Origin: JACMLX01 sp040384325
GTDB lineage: Bacteria > Gemmatimonadota > Gemmatimonadetes > Gemmatimonadales > Gemmatimonadaceae
Reading direction: 5' to 3'
DNA: 64,000 nucleotides
NCBI GenBank assembly: GCA_040384325.1
Contig: JAZKJL010000005.1
Location: forward strand, 1,116,001 to 1,180,000
The stretch's first letter is position 1. The number at the start of each line of letters is the position of its first letter. Shown piece by piece: positions 60,760 to 64,000 of the stretch. The position numbers and the translations under genes are program-made. Under the pieces are notes generated by a model. It had not been told where the DNA came from and made no database searches. It worked only from the letters and a program-made list of their open reading frames with translations.

Positions 60760-61365
60760 ATGCAGCAGATCGTGGACTTCATCCTCGAGCTCGACCGCCT
60801 CAAGGCCGTGACGCGCAAGACGCGACCGCTGGGCCTCGACCGACAGGAGAATTCGGCCGAGCACAGCTGGCAGATCGCGATGCTCGCGGCATCGCTGGCG
60901 CATCACGCCGCCGAACCGGTGAATGTCGATCACGTGATCGCGATGCTGCTGGTGCACGACATCGGCGAGATCGACACCGGCGATACGATCGTCTACGCCG
61001 AATCCGGCTGGACGGAACGCAAGGCGGCCGAGCTGGCGGCGGTGGAGCGGATCTTCGGCTTGCTGCCCGCCGCGCAGTGTGCACGATTCCTCGCGCTGTG
61101 GCAGGAGTTCGAGGAGGGTCGCACCGCCGAGTCGCGCTTCGCGAACGCGGCCGACCGTGCCATGCCGGTGCTGCTGAACCTCGCCAACAATGGGCAGAGC
61201 TGGCGCGAGAACGGCATCACGCACGCTCGCGTGGTGGCGCGGGTGGGACCGCAGATCCGCGAGGGATGCCCCGCACTCTGGACGTACCTCGAGGCAGAAC
61301 TGGCGCAGGCGCAGCATCGTGGCTGGTTCGGCAGTCACGAGGTGGCCGCCATGCCGCAACCCTGA
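60760..61365 (+). CDS. HD-domain phosphohydrolase (YfbR/HDDC2-like)
   Basis: 201 residues. Metal site: His35 (AEHSW), His66-Asp67 (LLVHDIGEIDTGD) and Asp in FANAADRAMP. This layout matches the short HD proteins of the 5'-deoxynucleotidase YfbR/HDDC2 group, which cleave dNMPs. A leading helix IVDFILELDRLKAVTRKT is typical too. ATG 60760 lies in a divergent gap with the amidohydrolase gene. Confidence 0.87.
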   Translation: MQQIVDFILELDRLKAVTRKTRPLGLDRQENSAEHSWQIAMLAASLAHHAAEPVNVDHVIAMLLVHDIGEIDTGDTIVYAESGWTERKAAELAAVERIFGLLPAAQCARFLALWQEFEEGRTAESRFANAADRAMPVLLNLANNGQSWRENGITHARVVARVGPQIREGCPALWTYLEAELAQAQHRGWFGSHEVAAMPQP

Positions 61366-61426
61366 ACGTCGATCACGTCGCTCACCGACCGTGCTGCATC
61401 GTCACCACCCCCTGACCCGCCGCCGC

Positions 61427-63559
61427 ATGCGCACCGCACGATTGCTCGCCACCGCCCTCATCCTCGCGGCGCTCACCGGCTGCGAGCGCGAGGCCCCCGC
61501 CCCCACCGGTCCGCCGCGCATCCTCGTCTTCTCGAAGACCGCCGGCTACCGGCACGAGTCGATCGATTCGGGGAAGGTGGCGCTGATGCGGCTCGGCGTC
61601 GCCAATGGCATGCAGGTGGACACCACCGAGGACGCGTCGCGGTTCACCGAAGATTCGCTCCGGCAATACGCAGCGGTGGTATTCCTCAGCACCACGCTGA
61701 ACGTGCTGAATCGCGCGCAGGAAGTGGATCTGCAGCGCTTCATCCAGGCGGGCGGTGGCTACGTGGGCATTCACGCCGCCGCCGACACCGAGTACGACTG
61801 GGGTTGGTACGGCCGGCTGGTCGGCGCCTGGTTCAAGAGCCATCCCGAGCAGCAGGAGGCCACGCTGCGCATCACCGATGGGAAGGATGTCTCCACCACG
61901 CACCTGCCCGCGGAATGGAAGCGTCGGGACGAGTGGTACAACTACCAGAACTTCGCGCCCGACCTGCACGTGCTGGTCTCGCTCGACGAGTCGAGCTACA
62001 CCGGCGGCGGGAACGATGGCAAGCACCCGATCTCGTGGCGTCACGAGTACGACGGCGGGCGCGCGTGGTACACCGGACTCGGTCACACCAACGAGTCGTA
62101 CGCGGATTCGCTCTTCCTGAAGCACGTGCTGGGCGGCCTGCAGTACGCCGTCGGTACACCACGACGCGCGTTGGACTACGCCCGCGCCACCGCCGAGCGA
62201 CCGCCTGCCGACTCGTTGTTCCGCAAGGTGGCGCTGACGATGGGGACGCTCGCCGAGCCCACCGAGATGGCGGTGCTGCCCACTGGCGACGTGCTGATCG
62301 CGCAACGCGGTGGAGAGGTGGCGTTCTACCGTGCGTCCGACAAGTCGGTCAAGACGGCCGGCAAGCTCGCGGTCTACAGCAAGAGCAAGAACGGTTCGAA
62401 CGTCGAGGAGGGACTGCTTGGCCTGACCATCGATCCTGACTTCGCCACGAATCGGTACGTGTACCTGTTCTACAGCCCGGCGGATACGACCGTCAACCGG
62501 TTGTCCCGGTTCGAGTTCGAAGGCGACTCGCTGAAGATGTCGAGCGAGAAGATCGTGCTGCAGTTCCATTCGCAGCGCGAGATCTGCTGTCACACCGGTG
62601 GGTCGCTGGCATTCGGGCCGGGACGGCTGCTGTACGTGTCCACCGGTGACAACTCCACGCCCTTCGATGAGAAGGGGGTGACACATGCCAGTCATGGCTT
62701 CTCACCGACCGACGATCGCCCCGGACACGAACCGTACGACGCGCGGCGCACGTCGGCCAACACCAACGACCTGCGCGGCAAGATCCTGCGGTTGCACGTG
62801 CTCACCAACGGCACCTACGACATTCCCGCCGGCAACCTGTTCGCACCCGGCATGCCGAACACGCGGCCGGAAATCTTCGTGATGGGCAACCGGAACCCGT
62901 ACCGCATCGCCGTGGACCAGCAGAACGGCTGGTTGTACTGGGGCGAGGTGGGGCCGGATGCGGCCGACGACACGCTGGCCACGCGCGGCCCGCGCGGCTA
63001 CGACGAGATCAACCAGGCGCGCACCGCCGGCAACTACGGCTGGCCGCTGTTCGTGGGCGCCAACTACCCGTATCATCGCTGGGACTATGCCACCGGGCAG
63101 AGCGGCCCGCTCCACGACGCCGCGGCCCCACTGAACGAGTCACGCAACAACACCGGTGTACGCGAGTTGCCGCCGGCACGCGGGGCATTCGTCTGGTATC
63201 CCTACGGTGCCACGCAGGACTTCCCGCAGGTGAACAAGGGAGGCCGCACGGCGATGGCCGGCCCGGTGTACCACCGCGCCATGTTCGCGAAGGCCGGCGA
63301 CACCGCGATGCCGCAGTACCTCGACGGCAAGCTCTTCATCTACGACTGGATCCGGCATTGGATCATGGCCGTCACGCTGACACCGAGCGGCGACTTCGAC
63401 ACCATGGAGCCGTTCGCGCCGCGCGATTCGTTCTCGGCGCCGATCGACATGGAGCTGGGTCCCGACGGGCGACTCTACGTGCTGGAGTACGGCAAGGCGT
63501 GGTTCGCGAAGAACGCGGATGCCGGCCTGTCGATGATCGAATACCGCGGCAAGCGCTGA
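61427..63559 (+). CDS. ThuA domain fused to PQQ-type sugar dehydrogenase, lipoprotein
   Basis: 710 residues. Lipobox AALTGC (Cys19). ThuA-like trehalose-utilisation domain about 30-240: RILVFSKTAGYRHESIDSGK, AAVVFLSTTLNVLNRAQEVD, GGYVGIHAAADTEYDWGWYG, GGRAWYTGLGHTNESYADSL. Then a beta-propeller of sugar dehydrogenase type: PTEMAVLPTGDVLIAQRGGE, GLLGLTIDPDFATNRYVYLF, CCHTGGSLAFGPGRLLYVST, IFVMGNRNPYRIAVDQQNGW. This two-domain plan is common in Gemmatimonadota and Planctomycetota and suggests oxidation of a sugar in the periplasm. ATG 61427 fits the signal. Confidence 0.88.
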   Translation: MRTARLLATALILAALTGCEREAPAPTGPPRILVFSKTAGYRHESIDSGKVALMRLGVANGMQVDTTEDASRFTEDSLRQYAAVVFLSTTLNVLNRAQEVDLQRFIQAGGGYVGIHAAADTEYDWGWYGRLVGAWFKSHPEQQEATLRITDGKDVSTTHLPAEWKRRDEWYNYQNFAPDLHVLVSLDESSYTGGGNDGKHPISWRHEYDGGRAWYTGLGHTNESYADSLFLKHVLGGLQYAVGTPRRALDYARATAERPPADSLFRKVALTMGTLAEPTEMAVLPTGDVLIAQRGGEVAFYRASDKSVKTAGKLAVYSKSKNGSNVEEGLLGLTIDPDFATNRYVYLFYSPADTTVNRLSRFEFEGDSLKMSSEKIVLQFHSQREICCHTGGSLAFGPGRLLYVSTGDNSTPFDEKGVTHASHGFSPTDDRPGHEPYDARRTSANTNDLRGKILRLHVLTNGTYDIPAGNLFAPGMPNTRPEIFVMGNRNPYRIAVDQQNGWLYWGEVGPDAADDTLATRGPRGYDEINQARTAGNYGWPLFVGANYPYHRWDYATGQSGPLHDAAAPLNESRNNTGVRELPPARGAFVWYPYGATQDFPQVNKGGRTAMAGPVYHRAMFAKAGDTAMPQYLDGKLFIYDWIRHWIMAVTLTPSGDFDTMEPFAPRDSFSAPIDMELGPDGRLYVLEYGKAWFAKNADAGLSMIEYRGKR

Positions 63560-63590
63560 CACCGGGCGCCTGCCGCGCGAGTGATCGTCG

Positions 63591-64000
63591 TCAGGCCAGC
63601 CAGGTGTCCTTCATCAGGCGCACGAAGTTGCCACCGATGATCTTCTCCACCCGCGCTGCGGAGTGACCGCGCGCCGAGAGCTTCTCGGCGATGCGTTCCA
63701 TGCGGCGCGGCGTGTTGAGGTCGGAGACGAACATCGGCACCGCCGGATCCTCACCCGGCGCGGCGATGCCGGCCTTCTGGCGCCCTTCCACGAAGGTGCG
63801 GTGCACGCGCATGTATTCGTCGTTGACCACGTGTGGCGTGATGGAGAGATCGCTGCCGATACCGACGTGGTCCTCGCCGCAGACCTTCACTGCATGTTCG
63901 ATGTGCCGGATCAGGTCGTCCGACGTGGGCTGGCCCTGCATGGTGAGGAACGGCATCAGGTAGATGCCCACCACGCCACCCTTGTTGGCCATCCGCTTGA
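63591..64000 (-). CDS. M19-family (membrane dipeptidase-like) peptidase, 5' end cut by window
   Basis: Only the last about 136 codons are inside the window; the frame stays open through 64000. GGVVGIYLMPFL near the cut, DLIRHIEHAVKVCGEDHVGI, GSDLSITPH and a C-terminal GHSAARVEKIIGGNFVRLMK match the M19 renal-dipeptidase family, which cleaves dipeptides with two zinc ions. The metal-binding N-terminal half lies outside. It is convergent with the ThuA fusion gene. Confidence 0.82.
   Translation of the reverse strand, partial: KRMANKGGVVGIYLMPFLTMQGQPTSDDLIRHIEHAVKVCGEDHVGIGSDLSITPHVVNDEYMRVHRTFVEGRQKAGIAAPGEDPAVPMFVSDLNTPRRMERIAEKLSARGHSAARVEKIIGGNFVRLMKDTWLA

Overview
The window is a GC-rich (roughly two-thirds G+C) bacterial chromosome segment with about 68 protein genes, no rRNA or tRNA gene, no CRISPR array and no phage block. 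An outer membrane is implied by an Omp85-type barrel, a TonB-dependent receptor, many lipoproteins and periplasmic enzymes. The mix of TonB receptor, kinase-TPR protein, PQQ-type sugar dehydrogenases, collagen-like protein, many VOC proteins, DUF1810/DUF2277/DUF2809 genes and very high GC fits Gemmatimonadota best. That assignment is an inference; no marker gene proves it.

Layout. 0-7.5 kb: outer-membrane barrel end, VOC protein, lipoprotein, tail-anchored AAA+ ATPase, DUF1810, an NTF2-like/Kelch pair, then a TonB-dependent receptor read leftward whose leader is a clear TPP (thiamine) riboswitch. 7.7-20.5 kb: exported hydrolases (M20 amidohydrolase, GH5-like glycosidase, class C beta-lactamase-like enzyme, L,D-transpeptidase), two VOC proteins, a TIM-barrel epimerase, a methyltransferase, phosphatidylserine decarboxylase, and a lipoprotein plus collagen-like secreted protein pair. 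20.6-25.5 kb: purine permease and exported nucleosidase (probable purine salvage), an inverted-repeat element, a GntR/LacI hybrid regulator, DUF2277. 25.7-37 kb: metzincin-type lipoprotein, trypsin-like protease, an AAC(6')-Ib-like acetyltransferase, DUF488/DUF2809/VOC run, SBP56-like lipoprotein, AlkB-like dioxygenase, Ser/Thr kinase-TPR. 37-49 kb: unfamiliar exported proteins, cysteine-less DksA/TraR-like protein, rhomboid protease, PAS regulator, P1 peptidase, sugar dehydrogenase, YihY-type membrane protein, a second inverted-repeat element, PRC-barrel protein. 49-58.6 kb: a carbohydrate block with glgC and glgA divergent, then xylB, xylA, a sugar epimerase and a Gfo/Idh oxidoreductase. 58.6-64 kb: amidohydrolase, HD phosphohydrolase, a ThuA-sugar dehydrogenase fusion, and the end of an M19 dipeptidase.

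Most notable: (1) the TPP riboswitch in front of a TonB receptor, which predicts an outer-membrane thiamine importer; (2) two unrelated short sequences (22942-23206 and 47581-47892), each framed by nearly the same 41-44 bp inverted repeats built of 9-nt units, with a lone related array at 38866-38901; (3) a chromosomal acetyltransferase very close to the AAC(6')-Ib family; (4) long perfect hairpins without U-tracts at many gene ends, some overlapping stop codons, which suggests a common terminator style here. No complete unknown multi-gene system is evident; the inverted-repeat elements are the best candidate for something undescribed.
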